From Arcticibacter pallidicorallinus (GTDB taxonomy: Bacteria > Bacteroidota > Bacteroidia > Sphingobacteriales > Sphingobacteriaceae), in the NCBI RefSeq assembly GCF_003002875.1, contig NZ_PVTH01000016.1:1-47499 (forward strand): a DNA stretch of 47,499 nucleotides, read 5' to 3'. Of the stretch, positions 1 through 9,800 are shown one piece after another (the first letter of the stretch is position 1; each line of letters opens with the position of its first letter). A program made the position numbers and the translations under genes. A model generated the notes under the pieces. That model worked only from the letters and a program-made list of their open reading frames with translations. It made no database searches and was not told the origin of the DNA.

Positions 1-99
1 AAAACCTCATGTCCATCAATCATAAGAACATCAGAGACCTGTATCCACAGAACTATAAGAAACTAATTGAGGCTGGCAAGCTGTAGTTCGTCGGGTGGA
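1..99 (+). repeat. Left copy of 99-bp terminal inverted repeat
   Basis: Bases 1-99 are the reverse complement of 47401-47499. I aligned them by eye: 1-94 are identical, base 95 differs (T here, C in the other copy) and 96-99 match. Similarity stops at base 100. The RHS reading frame on the minus strand runs normally down to about base 100 and then enters this unrelated sequence, so the repeat truncates it. It could be the end of a multicopy insertion sequence, a long terminal inverted repeat, or a repeat at which the assembly stopped. Confidence 0.95.
3..86 (+). CDS. C-terminal tail of an unidentified ORF entering from the left
   Basis: Frame 3 of the repeat is open from the window edge and ends in TAG at 84-86. 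The last 25 residues begin MSINHKNIRDLYPQNYKK and look like real coding sequence. The same tail occurs on the minus strand at the right end. An ORF stopping about 13 bp before the boundary of a repeated sequence is the usual layout of a transposase near the end of an insertion sequence. The family could not be identified from so short a stretch. Confidence 0.35.
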   Translation, partial: NLMSINHKNIRDLYPQNYKKLIEAGKL

Positions 100-828
100 T
101 ACATCATAATCATAGTTTACTGCGGTAACGTTGGCTACCGACTGCAGCTGGTTGCTGTTGCCGTACCTGTAGGTGTAAATATTCGCCCCGGTTCCATCCC
201 GATTCAGGCTGGTAATATTCCCCATTACATCGTAGGTCAACCTCTCACTCAGCTCCGTAGGACTCACCTCCCCGATCAGTAATCTATTAAGTTTGTCGTA
301 ACTATAGCTAAGTGTTTTTGGGCCGTTGCCATTATTATATACCTGGTTGGATATGTTCCCGTTGTACTGCGGGATGCTGCCGTCCTGGTATTTCAGCTCC
401 ATATCAAAGTCTTCCGAGCTCTGTTTTTTTAGCCAACCTCTGGAGTTATAAGTATAGTGTATTTCCTGCAAGCTGACCCCGGCTGTAATAAATGCTGAAA
501 AAACAGAACCGGGTTGTGCATGGAAGCCTGGTTTCAGCGTAATGCTCTCAGTAGCTGTTGCCGTTAAAGCTTGCCCGTTCTGCACTATATCGTCCTCATT
601 TAGGAAGACATGCTGGGGCACTGTTGTCCGCCCCGGTTCTTCACTGGTATGCAGTCTTTTTGTTTTCAGCTGGCCTATCTCATTGTAGGATAGATCGCTC
701 TGTGTTATTTCGGGCTGGCTATTTATCTTTTTCCTTATCTCTATCAAACGACCCATATGGTCATATTCATTGGTGGTTAATATCGTGGTAATCATAGCCA
801 TAGCTGCCCGTCTTAAAGCCCGAAACAC
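100..828 (-). pseudogene. RHS/YD-repeat fragment B, cut by the left repeat
   Basis: This frame carries typical RHS core: YDHMGR, YNEIGQLKTKRL, a GWLKKQSSEDFDMELKYQDG segment, WNGNIS-like 'YNGNISNQVY', YSYDKLNRL and YDVMGNITSL. It is missing its N-terminus and runs into the 99-bp repeat after 'VNYDYD'. A stack-like motif (SITLKPGFHAQPGSVFSAF) sits in the middle of the core; in RHS1 and RHS2 the equivalent motif is near the N-terminus. The upstream end joins fragment A out of frame at about 793-828. It encodes no complete product and is best read as a scrap of an older RHS gene. Confidence 0.8.
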
Positions 829-1156
829 TCATCAGCCGGTTGCCCGTATAGGCGTAGTTCAACGTTCCGTTACCCGTGCCACCGCGGATCAGCTTCGTGA
901 TATTGCCCACCTGATCATAGGTCAGCTCTTCTCCCAATTCGTTGGCATTGCTATATGCGTCCGTCTTCAGCCTGTTCAGCTTATCGTAGCTATAAGTAAA
1001 CCAGCGGTTACCTGTATGGGTACTGGTATATTCCTGCTCTGAGATGTTTCCGTTCCACTGCGCTGTTGCGCCTTTGACCGGATCGTTATACCGCAGGTAC
1101 TGATCAAACGCTGTTCCGGCTGTCATCGATTTGATCCAGCCCCGCTCGTTGATTAT
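767..1156 (-). pseudogene. RHS/YD-repeat fragment A, out of frame with fragment B
   Basis: The frame opens at about 1156 with 'INERGWIKSMTAG', without a start codon, and continues through AQWNGNISEQEY, FTYSYDKLNRL, LTYDQVGNITKL and 'GSYGYD' before stopping at 767. The same core stretch in RHS1 reads 'YNERGWMRAMTT', so this piece starts in mid-core. After 'GYD' the sequence switches to fragment B in another frame, and B restarts at an earlier point of the core (YDHMGR). The pair is therefore a scrambled duplication lying downstream of RHS1. Confidence 0.78.
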
Positions 1157-1191
1157 ACTTTTGATGCAATTGTAGCTATTTCATTAATATA

Positions 1192-1734
1192 TTATTCGAA
1201 AAAGCTATTTAAAAAGGTTTGATCCGGTTCGGTGGTTATCTTGATATCAATCTTTTCTGTATCTAAGTCTATAATCCCATATCGTACTAAATCAGCAAAC
1301 CTATTATTTGACAATATACTTATTTCATCTTTGCGATTCTTTATAATAGAATCAATTTCCATGCTCCAAGTGCCCGCTTTACTACGGTCTCGCTTTAAGA
1401 CCCAACTAGAATTTTGGTAGTCGTATTTGAAGAGATAAACGTTCGCTGAATCAGGGTACTGCATAAATAAATATTTGAGACTCGTCATCGAATAACATGA
1501 CGAACACTCATGCTCGACTAGGGCAATTGACAGTGGTTCAATTGAACTGTAAATCTCGAGGGTATCAAGACTTTTTTTAAATTCAGCTTCCATAAATACA
1601 TCAAATAGAAAGTCATTTGAGTTTAAAATTGGATCTATCCTATTACCTATAATAAATCTCTTTCTGCCTTCATTCTTTTGATTGCAAGCTTGTACTGCGA
1701 CCATAAGGCAAAGTATCAGACAAAACATTTTCAT
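1192..1734 (-). CDS. Lipoprotein, probable immunity protein for RHS1
   Basis: This 180-residue protein begins with a lipoprotein signal: hydrophobic MFCLILCLMVAV followed by QAC, with Cys17 as the likely lipidated residue. I recognise no domain in the mature part. It contains a CSSC pair in 'HECSSCYSM', which could form a disulfide in the periplasm. Only 7 bp separate it from the stop of RHS1, whose C-terminus carries a metallopeptidase motif. An RHS toxin followed at once by a small unrelated gene is the normal toxin-immunity layout, and a lipoprotein would neutralise a toxin acting in the envelope. That function is inferred from position alone; a secreted accessory protein is possible. Confidence 0.6.
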   Translation of the reverse strand: MKMFCLILCLMVAVQACNQKNEGRKRFIIGNRIDPILNSNDFLFDVFMEAEFKKSLDTLEIYSSIEPLSIALVEHECSSCYSMTSLKYLFMQYPDSANVYLFKYDYQNSSWVLKRDRSKAGTWSMEIDSIIKNRKDEISILSNNRFADLVRYGIIDLDTEKIDIKITTEPDQTFLNSFFE

Positions 1735-1741
1735 TTTTACT

Positions 1742-4700
1742 TTATTTAATCACCCGCGGTTGAGCCCTTCTTTTATCCAATTGTTCATCTCGAATATTAT
1801 TTTCAGCCTTCCTTGTATTAAGTTCCTCTTTTGTCATGCCTCTCACTTTGCCTGTATCAGGATCCTTCACCTCCACAACTGTTTGATCATCTTTATCGTT
1901 TAGATAATTTCTTCCATGAATTAGTTCATGCCCCAAAGCACTTTGAGGCTTCATTCCTCCCGTCCCATCTTCGTTCTGGATTCCTCTGTTATCAGTGTCA
2001 GCATCGTGATATAATGTAGCCTCTTTGTCCCCTTTCGATAAGCGTTCACTTCCTCCCTGCGAATCCTTAATTGTTATCTTATAATCGCTATCTATTATTG
2101 CACTTACAAGTTTTGTTCCAAACTCTTTTCTGACAGGTGAAAGATTGTCTCCAACAAAACGAATATTAAACATACTAGTACTATTTGGATCTATGCTGCC
2201 ATACTTTACTACTTGTCCTGTTTGTAAAAGCGCTAAGCGATCCGAGGTCAATGATTGCAATTGAGTGAAGGCTTTCTGTGTAAAGTCACCTTTCGTTATA
2301 GGAATATAGATATCTCGACCGTCTACATCAACGAACAATAGCGGGTTATTTAAAGCATAGACATATGGGGATATAGGTTGATACTTCTCCACAAGCGGGT
2401 CCACCACATTCCACCTGGCAATCACCGGGTCATAGAACCTAGCGCCGTAATCATACTGGTTCGCTAAATCAGTCTGTATCTCCTTTCCATTATAAAGGTA
2501 GCGATTGTTGTTGGAGTAGTCATAACCGCCTGTGGGTTTTCTTAAGCCGAATGAGTAATACTCGTCTTCCTGGATTACCCGAGGGGCACCCTGGTACCGG
2601 TCGATACTAACACGGGTATTCCCCAGATGATCTTTCAGGTTATACTCATAGTTCCAGGCTCCACCAATAAGCCTAACCCGGCCTTCTTCCGTGCTGACAA
2701 AGTCGATAGCGCTGTTCTTGTAGACGATGCCGTTCACGTAGTCCCAGCTACCGTCCGTACCCGTATTCTTCAGCTTATTACCGCTGGCGTCATACGTATA
2801 GGTGGCTACGGTCGTCGTTCCACTGGTAACGCTCTGCGGAAGATTCAGCAGGTTGTACCTAATATTCTTACCCATGCCATCGCTTCCGGCATTTCCGTTC
2901 GCGTCATACTGGTAGCTTCGCGGACTATAGCCCGTAACGGTCTTTAGTTGATTACCCTCATAAACAGGGTACGCTAAGGTTCCTCCACCTGCCCCGCCTC
3001 TTACCAACTGAGAGATATTACCCATCTGATCATAGCTCATTTGCTCATCCAGGGCTCCCTGCGTCGATGCGGCAATCGTTAACCTGTTTAGCTTGTCATA
3101 GGTATATGTGAAGGCTTTAGAACCGGGACTGGCAACTTTGGTAGTCAGGTACTGCATCTGAGAAATGTTGCCGTTATACTGCGGTGTTCCCCAGTCCGGT
3201 GTATTGTATCTCAGATCTAAGGAGAAAAGATTACTGCTGGTGGTCATCGCCCGCATCCAGCCCCGCTCATTATATCCGTAATTCAAAGTTTGCAGGCCAT
3301 CTCCTATCGCTTTGCTCTTGAGCTGCCCCACTGCGTTATAGTCCAGTTTGCTCAACAGCACCTCCGCCGCATTGGCTGCACCGGTACTTTGCCGGGTTTC
3401 CGTCTTACGCCCCATATGATCATAGGTATAACGGCTGGCTATGGTCGTGGTCTGCCCCCCTACCGTATGGGTGCGGACGGAAGTTAGCAGCTCATCGGTA
3501 AAGCCGTAGGTATTGTTCACGATATCTGTTCCCCCTAAATGGTTTTGGCTCTTGCTTTGAATAACCCTCCCTTTGTTGTCATAATAGTTGGCGGATACTA
3601 GCATGGTACCGGTTTGCAACACGTTCACACGCGTGCCTGTCAGCAGTCCTTTAACTTCGTCACTTTGCCCAAGACTACTGTTAGGGTCTGCCGAACCAAA
3701 CACCGTCGCGCCAGGAAAAGTATAGTCATCATAATAATTCAGCACCAGGTTACTGCTTGGGGCCGGATAACTAGTAATGACATAGCCAGTCGGATTCTGC
3801 GTTGTATTGTTGGTGCGATCACGGGTGTCCCACTGCGAGGCGGCATAGATGCTGCTCTGAAGCGTAGCTCTTTGAATGAGGGAACCCGCGTTCCACAATC
3901 CGGTTATAATGAGGCGGCCATGGGCGTCGTACTTGGTTACCGTCCACTGATGATTGTTCCGCTGAAGCGGATCCTGCGTCAATACCAGCTGGTCCAGCTG
4001 ATTATAAACCATCAAATCCCAACCTCTACCCGGAACTTTCTTCTCGACCAGGCGGTTGCGCTCATCGTAACGGTACTGATAACACCAAAGGTCCTGCTTT
4101 ATTTGGTCTGGTGTTGCACCGTCTGCTCCTGACCCCGGCGGAAGTACGAATGAAAGGTTGCCAAAGTCATCATACACATAGTAGGTCGAAAGGCTTACAC
4201 TTTCGCTCTCCCAGACCCGCTTGAGCACCACCCTTCCTTCCTTGTCCTTATATTCTTCCGTGGTGCCACTTTTTCCGATGCTCCAGTTCTCGTCTTTGGT
4301 AATGGTCAGGTAAAGCTGCGAAGCACCATAGTTCCCTGAACTGCTCAGCGTTCGCGTGTATCCCGTTCCGACATCGGCCCGGAACAACCGTACCGAACGA
4401 TCGCCTGCCATAGTATTGGTGCTGTATTCCTGCTTTACGGTATGGCCGCTTTCCGCCATCGAAGCGCTGTAAGGCTGCCAGGAGTTGCCCGGAGCTCCCT
4501 GTTCCAGCACCCGGTTCAGGGGCGAGGATTCGAAAACGGTCTGTGCATATGGGCTGGAGATAGTGGGAACACCCGCAGGAGGGCTTTGATAGAAGCTCCC
4601 CTGGGCACTCAAGCCATCGGCTTTGTAGCTCCCGTCCTTACTGCCAGAAGCATAAGGAAGGTATTTCTTTACCTCCCTGCCAAACGCGTCGTATTCGACA

Positions 4701-5122
4701 GGGATCACAATGTCTTTGTCGGCTCCTGGGCTGCCTTTGGTTTGTACCGTCTGCAGCGGACGGCCCAGCCCGTCAAAATACTGCACGCTCTGCATCACCT
4801 CCCCTACTGCTTTACTTGAGAGATCAACACCCGAAGTAAAAGGCTCCCTGGGTGTATAGGTCACAATATAGTTCTGGTTCTGACTTAAAGCGGGGGCTAA
4901 AGGCGTCGTGTTATACCCGCTGATAAAAGCATGAAAACTAGATCCTGCCGGCACATGAAAGCCCGGCAAGAGCGTGATGCTCCCACTGGAACTTACAACG
5001 GGTTCAGCAGGATTATAGACGCTCAGCGGTCGGTCTTGTGCTGATGCTATGGTCAGACATGCAGCCAGCAGCATGATCAGTGAAGATAAAAATGCGCTCA
5101 TACCTCGATAGCTTAATTCCAT
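1742..5122 (-). CDS. RHS1: secreted RHS/YD-repeat protein with HELIH metallopeptidase tip
   Basis: 1126 residues. A Sec signal (about 8-28, ending ASAQ) precedes a stack motif (SITLLPGFHVPAGSSFHAF, ~47-65). A DUF6443-like segment follows (~80-180, 'YFDGLGRPLQTV', 'YDAFGREVKKYLPY'). YD repeats fill about 300-850, then comes the conserved RHS end (DHLGNTR, YLYNGKEIQ, YDYGARFYDPVIARW, ~850-960). The last 160 residues differ from RHS2. They carry GHELIHGRNYL (zinc-binding HELIH at 1065-1069) and a downstream 'ENNIRDE' stretch, the pattern of the M91/NleD-like peptidases found as polymorphic toxin tips. Two starts are possible: ATG at 5122 or at 5101. The promoter ends 15 bp upstream of 5122. A lipoprotein gene follows after 7 bp. 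Confidence 0.88.
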   Translation of the reverse strand: MELSYRGMSAFLSSLIMLLAACLTIASAQDRPLSVYNPAEPVVSSSGSITLLPGFHVPAGSSFHAFISGYNTTPLAPALSQNQNYIVTYTPREPFTSGVDLSSKAVGEVMQSVQYFDGLGRPLQTVQTKGSPGADKDIVIPVEYDAFGREVKKYLPYASGSKDGSYKADGLSAQGSFYQSPPAGVPTISSPYAQTVFESSPLNRVLEQGAPGNSWQPYSASMAESGHTVKQEYSTNTMAGDRSVRLFRADVGTGYTRTLSSSGNYGASQLYLTITKDENWSIGKSGTTEEYKDKEGRVVLKRVWESESVSLSTYYVYDDFGNLSFVLPPGSGADGATPDQIKQDLWCYQYRYDERNRLVEKKVPGRGWDLMVYNQLDQLVLTQDPLQRNNHQWTVTKYDAHGRLIITGLWNAGSLIQRATLQSSIYAASQWDTRDRTNNTTQNPTGYVITSYPAPSSNLVLNYYDDYTFPGATVFGSADPNSSLGQSDEVKGLLTGTRVNVLQTGTMLVSANYYDNKGRVIQSKSQNHLGGTDIVNNTYGFTDELLTSVRTHTVGGQTTTIASRYTYDHMGRKTETRQSTGAANAAEVLLSKLDYNAVGQLKSKAIGDGLQTLNYGYNERGWMRAMTTSSNLFSLDLRYNTPDWGTPQYNGNISQMQYLTTKVASPGSKAFTYTYDKLNRLTIAASTQGALDEQMSYDQMGNISQLVRGGAGGGTLAYPVYEGNQLKTVTGYSPRSYQYDANGNAGSDGMGKNIRYNLLNLPQSVTSGTTTVATYTYDASGNKLKNTGTDGSWDYVNGIVYKNSAIDFVSTEEGRVRLIGGAWNYEYNLKDHLGNTRVSIDRYQGAPRVIQEDEYYSFGLRKPTGGYDYSNNNRYLYNGKEIQTDLANQYDYGARFYDPVIARWNVVDPLVEKYQPISPYVYALNNPLLFVDVDGRDIYIPITKGDFTQKAFTQLQSLTSDRLALLQTGQVVKYGSIDPNSTSMFNIRFVGDNLSPVRKEFGTKLVSAIIDSDYKITIKDSQGGSERLSKGDKEATLYHDADTDNRGIQNEDGTGGMKPQSALGHELIHGRNYLNDKDDQTVVEVKDPDTGKVRGMTKEELNTRKAENNIRDEQLDKRRAQPRVIK

Positions 5123-5136
5123 GATAACCTGGAAGC

Positions 5137-5173
5137 CGAAGGTAAAGAGCTACACTGCAACCAGACTGCAGTG
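5137..5173 (-). promoter_or_regulatory. Palindromic promoter of RHS1
   Basis: Reading toward the gene: CACTGCA, spacer GTCTGGT, TGCAGTG (perfect 7-bp arms, 5153-5173), then TAGCTCTT and a -7 box TACCTTCG (5137-5144). The TCTG in the spacer lies 17 bp before the -7 box and fits a Bacteroidota -33 element. The RHS1 ATG is 15 bp further on. The same layout recurs at eight other places in this window. Confidence 0.8.
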
Positions 5174-5307
5174 AACGAAAAATTTGAAAAAATCCATAAA
5201 AATCAGAGATCACCATGAATTTAAACTATCGAAAAGGGTAAAAAACACACGGTCGAATTTCGTTGTCCTTGCTGCTTCCGGACTTAGTCTATGCTTCCAA
5301 TTGCCCC

Positions 5308-6372
5308 TTACTTAACCTTTCTGGCCTCCAGCCTCTCAATCCGCTTACTCTGTTCAATAATATGCAATGTTAACTCTTCAATTTTTTGTAACAACTTGCC
5401 ATTCATCTCTCCAATATCAAGCCCGTTAGCAGACACTTCCTTCGCTGAGGGTATACCAGGTAGATGCTTGTTCATTTTTATAAATCGCTCTATTGCCGTG
5501 AGCTCTTCAAGTTCGTAGGTTGATTCAAACACATAATCCGGCCAATTACCTTGGAGCTTCACTTTGATTGATTCAGCAATGACACCTCCCGCAACAGCAA
5601 GCTTGGAACCCCTAGAGTCGAGCGTACCGATGCACACACTTCCGTCACTTTTTATTCTCAATTTCTCCGTCAAATCAGATTGAATTCCGCCGATCGAGGT
5701 GTAAAACGCAAGGTCCATAGATTGCACCAAAGCATTATTATTTTGATGATTATTAACACGTTCAGCACGTATCCGGGCACCTATTTGATCAGGGACCACA
5801 TCCCGCCACGTATGAAAGTCAATGTTATATCCCCCTGGTGACGATCCTAGTGGGACATTCTTGTTACCTGCCGAAGCTGATCCTATACGAATGGATGATG
5901 ACCCGTCAAGAGGAGCCCCTATGTGTAACTTCCCAGCAGGATTGGTAACGCCAATTCCAACATTCCCAGTAATAGCTGCTTTGCTGGATACCAAAATAAC
6001 ATCTCCATTTGATTTAAAGCTCAACGGTGCAAGGTAATCAGAACTCCGATCTGCATAAAACTCCAATGAAGATTCCCCTACTGTGTTGTTGGAAAAATAT
6101 CCATCTTTTCGATGGCTGATATGCCAGGTATGAGGCTGATTTAAATTAAAAACAGGTCTTGTATTGACTGTAAACAAAAGATCATTTACAACATTCTGCT
6201 CTCCATCACCTTTGATCGTTATACCCCTACGGGAATTTCCTGTATTGACTTCCAGTAAATCCGTCGGCGAAGTCGTACCTATACCGACATTCCCAGATGA
6301 TTGTATCTGATTTGTTTGTGCAGAAAGTTTGGATGTCAACACTACAACCAATAATATAATTAGATTTTTCAT
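5308..6372 (-). CDS. Secreted fibre-like protein, conserved EELTLY C-terminal module (T1)
   Basis: 354 residues with a signal peptide (about 1-18, SKLSAQ). The body has two GNVGIG(T/V)-type repeats, the sort seen in phage-tail-like and surface fibre proteins, and a third degenerate one (GSVCIGT). A central block from 'GKLHIGAPLDGSSSIRIG' to 'LTEKLRIKSDG' is closely shared with the gene at 37623-38591, but the N-termini of the two differ. The last ~80 residues are the family module, subtype C: KLAVAGGVIAESIKV, WPDYVF, HLPGIPSAKEV, GEMNGKLLQKIEELTLH and a coiled coil. It stands alone between its own promoter (6415-6451) and the RHS1 promoter. No enzymatic residues are recognisable; a structural or adhesive surface role is inferred. 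Confidence 0.85.
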   Translation of the reverse strand: MKNLIILLVVVLTSKLSAQTNQIQSSGNVGIGTTSPTDLLEVNTGNSRRGITIKGDGEQNVVNDLLFTVNTRPVFNLNQPHTWHISHRKDGYFSNNTVGESSLEFYADRSSDYLAPLSFKSNGDVILVSSKAAITGNVGIGVTNPAGKLHIGAPLDGSSSIRIGSASAGNKNVPLGSSPGGYNIDFHTWRDVVPDQIGARIRAERVNNHQNNNALVQSMDLAFYTSIGGIQSDLTEKLRIKSDGSVCIGTLDSRGSKLAVAGGVIAESIKVKLQGNWPDYVFESTYELEELTAIERFIKMNKHLPGIPSAKEVSANGLDIGEMNGKLLQKIEELTLHIIEQSKRIERLEARKVK

Positions 6373-6414
6373 CTTGTTGTTCTATGGGTATGTTAGGCTT
6401 ACGCCACCTAAAAA

Positions 6415-6451
6415 TAAATATACAAGCACCCACTGCAATCAAAATGCAGTA
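6415..6451 (-). promoter_or_regulatory. Palindromic promoter of T1
   Basis: In gene direction: TACTGCA, spacer TTTTGAT, TGCAGTG, then 8 bp (GGTGCTTG) and -7 box TATATTTA. Here the spacer contains a perfect TTTG, 17 bp from the -7 box, which supports reading the spacer as the -33 element. The start codon of T1 is 42 bp past the -7 box. Confidence 0.75.
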
Positions 6452-6583
6452 AGCATATTTCTCGCTAATAAGACCTTTAAACCTCGACCTGTGACCGAAG
6501 GTATCTTATGGACGACTTTAGAGTCGTTGTCCACTGTAGCAATCTTTTCTATCAGCTGGCAATTTAAACGACCAACATCATCG
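6439..6583 (-). pseudogene. Possible transposase remnant (IS110-like?)
   Basis: One minus frame is open for about 47 codons without a start: 'QLIEKIATVDNDSKVVHKIPS', then a VTGRGLKVLLA segment. A charged helix followed by 'IPSVTG.G' and a hydrophobic stretch resembles the 'SIPGIG..TA' region of IS110/IS116-type transposases. The resemblance is weak and the frame runs into the T1 promoter palindrome, where it stops. It may be chance. The wider 6.37-6.88 kb gap holds only this, a fibre-module scar and a 39-codon ORF. Confidence 0.22.
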
Positions 6584-6598
6584 TTCAGTTATATCACT

Positions 6599-6733
6599 TT
6601 AAAGATATTCAAGTTGATTCAATCGATTCTTAAGCCCATTTATCTTCTCGTTCTGAGCCCTTTCACCATCTTTTCACCATCCGGTAAAGAAGTGTCGTAT
6701 ACCCCCCGGCTTGAACACATAGTCAGCAAGTTA
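6599..6733 (-). pseudogene. Scar of a fibre-like C-terminal module
   Basis: On the minus strand a 'ADYVFKP'-coding stretch at about 6708-6726 is followed, in another frame after a deletion, by 'ERAQNEKINGLKNRLNQLEYL' and a TAA at 6599-6601. The latter closely resembles the coiled-coil end of the family member at 44.1 kb (DQNEKIKRLESRLNQL). The HLPE and EELTLY parts are missing. It appears to be an internally deleted remnant of another fibre-like gene between RHS3 and T1. Confidence 0.5.
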
Positions 6734-6754
6734 CCCGTCTGCTCTCATGCCACG

Positions 6755-6874
6755 TCAAGTCACCTGCTCTGCTCCCGTAGCTGCATCCGAGTGGACACGG
6801 ATATATTCATCAGCATACGTTACCGTTCGGATGTAACCGTCAACATCATCGGTTGTCGTTTTAAAGTTTTGCAT
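6755..6874 (-). CDS. Small 39-codon ORF directly downstream of RHS3
   Basis: ATG at 6874, 6 nt after the RHS3 stop, and TGA at 6755-6757. The product starts MQNFKTTTDDVDGYIRTVTY. I do not recognise it. Its position suits translational coupling to RHS3, but it may be only the start of a longer gene whose remainder was replaced by the fibre-module scar that follows. Confidence 0.3.
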   Translation of the reverse strand: MQNFKTTTDDVDGYIRTVTYADEYIRVHSDAATGAEQVT

Positions 6875-6880
6875 AGATCG

Positions 6881-9800
6881 TTACGGCTGTAGAGGTACAC
6901 AGTTTATGACCTGCCCCGCATAGTTGTAGCAAAACTGTTTGATGACTTGGTCTTCATGATTCCGAATCCGTTGCAACCTCCCGAAGCCATCGTAATCGTA
7001 ATAGGTGGTTCTTCCCTTTACATCCGTCTCACTTGTCATTCCTACTGAAGACTTATAGGTATATACTGTTATCATCGCATTAGGCAACGCTGTATGTAAA
7101 GGGGCAAGAAAGTCCTTAACCTGTTGAGCAGATGGGCTCACCAAATTACGAAACCACTCAACTTGAGACGCGCCACTTAAAGCCGATACAACGTTACTGT
7201 ACTCGGCATTTTCAATCTTTGCAACCGGATATTGACCGCTATAGCTATAAACGTAGCATATCTTCGGACCTCTAGTTTTAGAAACACTCAACAGATTACC
7301 TTGATTGTCATACCCGCCGTATTCCAGACGCCTCTCATAATCATTACCTCCCACCTTTAGATCTTCCGATATAGGAGCTAGTATTCCAGATCCCCAGTCA
7401 TGATAATTCACGCGATGGGACTCGGTTTTCAATGCGCCTGTATAAGTATCCGTCTGAACTTTTTTATCTAAAATATGCCTGGAGACCATGGCGGCTGTTA
7501 CTGAAGTAATCAGATCAAAAGGATAATTGTAGTGCTTCTTATAGGTCCCGCCTCGGCTATCAATGGATTCTTCTGTTTTTGTTAAAAGATATGATGTATC
7601 ATAAGAGAAGGTAGTTTTCTTTTCAACAATATCTTCAAAATACTCCTTGCTTTTAATCTCTCGTATTTTCGCTGCCCCACTAGTATATTTACGAAAGCCA
7701 TAACCATAAATGCTGCACACATTTTCATGATATTCTTTTTCTTTTGCATATTGAACTTGGAGTCTGCTATGGTAATTGAAGCTAGGGTTCGCATACGGTC
7801 CCTTATCATAGGCAATGACCACGTTACCATGCCTATAGGTCGGCATATCCCATGCAAAATCAATATCAAAAAGTTCATAATCATGAATATCCTGTTTAAT
7901 TAGGCTATATATACCATTGTTTTTTTTATAATAGCTTTTTGACAGAAGTAAAGACTTCTCCCAAGGAGCACCCGGTATAGCAAATTTTCGATCAAAAGAA
8001 AATCCCTCACCGTAATCATGCACATTAAAGTCTTGCACTTCATCGTATCCGATCGAATACGTAGTAATCATTTTATTTGTGATATCTCCACTTTCGTTCT
8101 GTTGATATTCAGTGATTGCATCATAAACTACCGGACTTCCAGCTAAGTCAAAGCTTAGATAACTGTCCGATAGGTAATCTCTTGTTCGATGACCAGCGTG
8201 CTCCATATGATGGCCGAGACCGTCGTATGATGACCAATCCCAATAATGCATAACGGTGCCTTCTAGCCCAACATTCTTACCCGGCTTTAAATGCTGATTC
8301 ACATATCCCCTACCATCTTCATATTCACCATAACGGAATATCTTATGAAGATTCTTTCCTGTAACCGGTTTGGAAATTATCTCCTTTACCCTTAGTCCAG
8401 GGCCCATTAAAGTGGCGGTATTAGACGGAGGGTTATAGTTTGGAAAATAGTCAAACTTATTATTCTCATATAGAAACTCAGTCTCACCCCCCGTGGGATA
8501 TTTCACAGTTTTAAGCATGCCAAGCATCCGTGCATACTCATCTTCGTCGCGAGAAACACCGTAATAACCGATATCTCGGCTGATGGAAAAATTACTTCCA
8601 AAACTAGGCCGAAGAATACCTACAGATTGATATGGCAATGTATGTTGTGTATAACGGACATTATATCCCCACCAATCTTTGTTTCTTGCAGAAGTCGATG
8701 TTGGCTCAATTTCTCCTGACATCGCAGGTTCGTAGTAACTAAAATTATAAACTTCTCCACTAGCTCCGGTCTGGTTTAATTCTCGAAATGAAACCTTGTT
8801 AAGGTAGAATATATCTTTTTCGAATGGATGTAGTGAAGAAGTAAACGATATTTTCCGATTAGGAGCTCCACTTATCGAGATATCATCTAACAGCCATTTG
8901 TTTTCATAGACGCTGCGTTCGCTATACGCAAATAGAATAGTTTCACTTTTTGATCGCACCGAAGCTATAACCGGAGTTCGAAAGGAACGCTTGGTAAAAC
9001 CACCAGCTTCTTCCCGGGGGATTTCGTAAAGATAATCTACTAAATATGTCCAATACGGATCTAAAGCATCAGGCCCCCCAGAAAGACTATTGTCTCGCAT
9101 TCGGTCGGAGACCCGAACTGATTCATTGAAAGTATATTCCGAAAATGACCTAGTTAAATAGGTAAAGCTGATATCGTCCTTCTCATCCTCACTGATAATC
9201 TTATTTAAATACCAACCTGTAGGGATTCCACCAACCATGTCTTCATGGGGATTATCCGTATTAAACTCGACATAATCGCTAGTGGCGCTTTCTCCACCGA
9301 AAATATATTTGATTCCATCCGTATCTGTAATCTCAATTTTTTTGAAATATCCCTGGTAAGATAGATCTTGAATTAGCCTAATTCTTAGTGGCTCAAAAGG
9401 GATAAGAAAAGGCACTAACACTCCATTCTCTTTTTTTAATATAAATTTTCCACTTTTCCCGTTAGGAAGGGAGTAGTTGAAAATATCAAACTCGCTGTCG
9501 TATTTAGTTGCGTGACTGTAATCTTGATATCTGTAACCCTCTGTACATGAATTATAAAGAGTTTCGAACGATGGGGCCTCATCAGGATTTGCACTGAAGT
9601 TGGTCAGTCTATCCCATTCATCTGGTCTGCCTTTCATAGTTCTTGTCACCAACCCACCGCAATTGAGCGTCCACCTCATTCCTAATATACCATTGGTTTC
9701 ATTTGCTTTACGACCGGAGGCATGAAAGCTCATAGAGATCGGTAAATTCAGCTTCTTTGTTTTAATTTGATAAAGCGGAATTGAAATGTCCACTAATCCC

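Noticed and set aside
3614-4132. 172-codon plus-strand ORF inside RHS1, and similar long antisense ORFs inside RHS2 and T5
   Set aside because: They lie wholly opposite clear coding sequence, carry no recognisable motif and have no promoter or domain signal. They are shadows.
6329-6892. 187-codon plus-strand ORF opposite the RHS3-T1 gap
   Set aside because: Composition is low-quality (Ser/Thr/Ile-rich), with no start context. The minus strand of the same stretch shows recognisable remnants instead.
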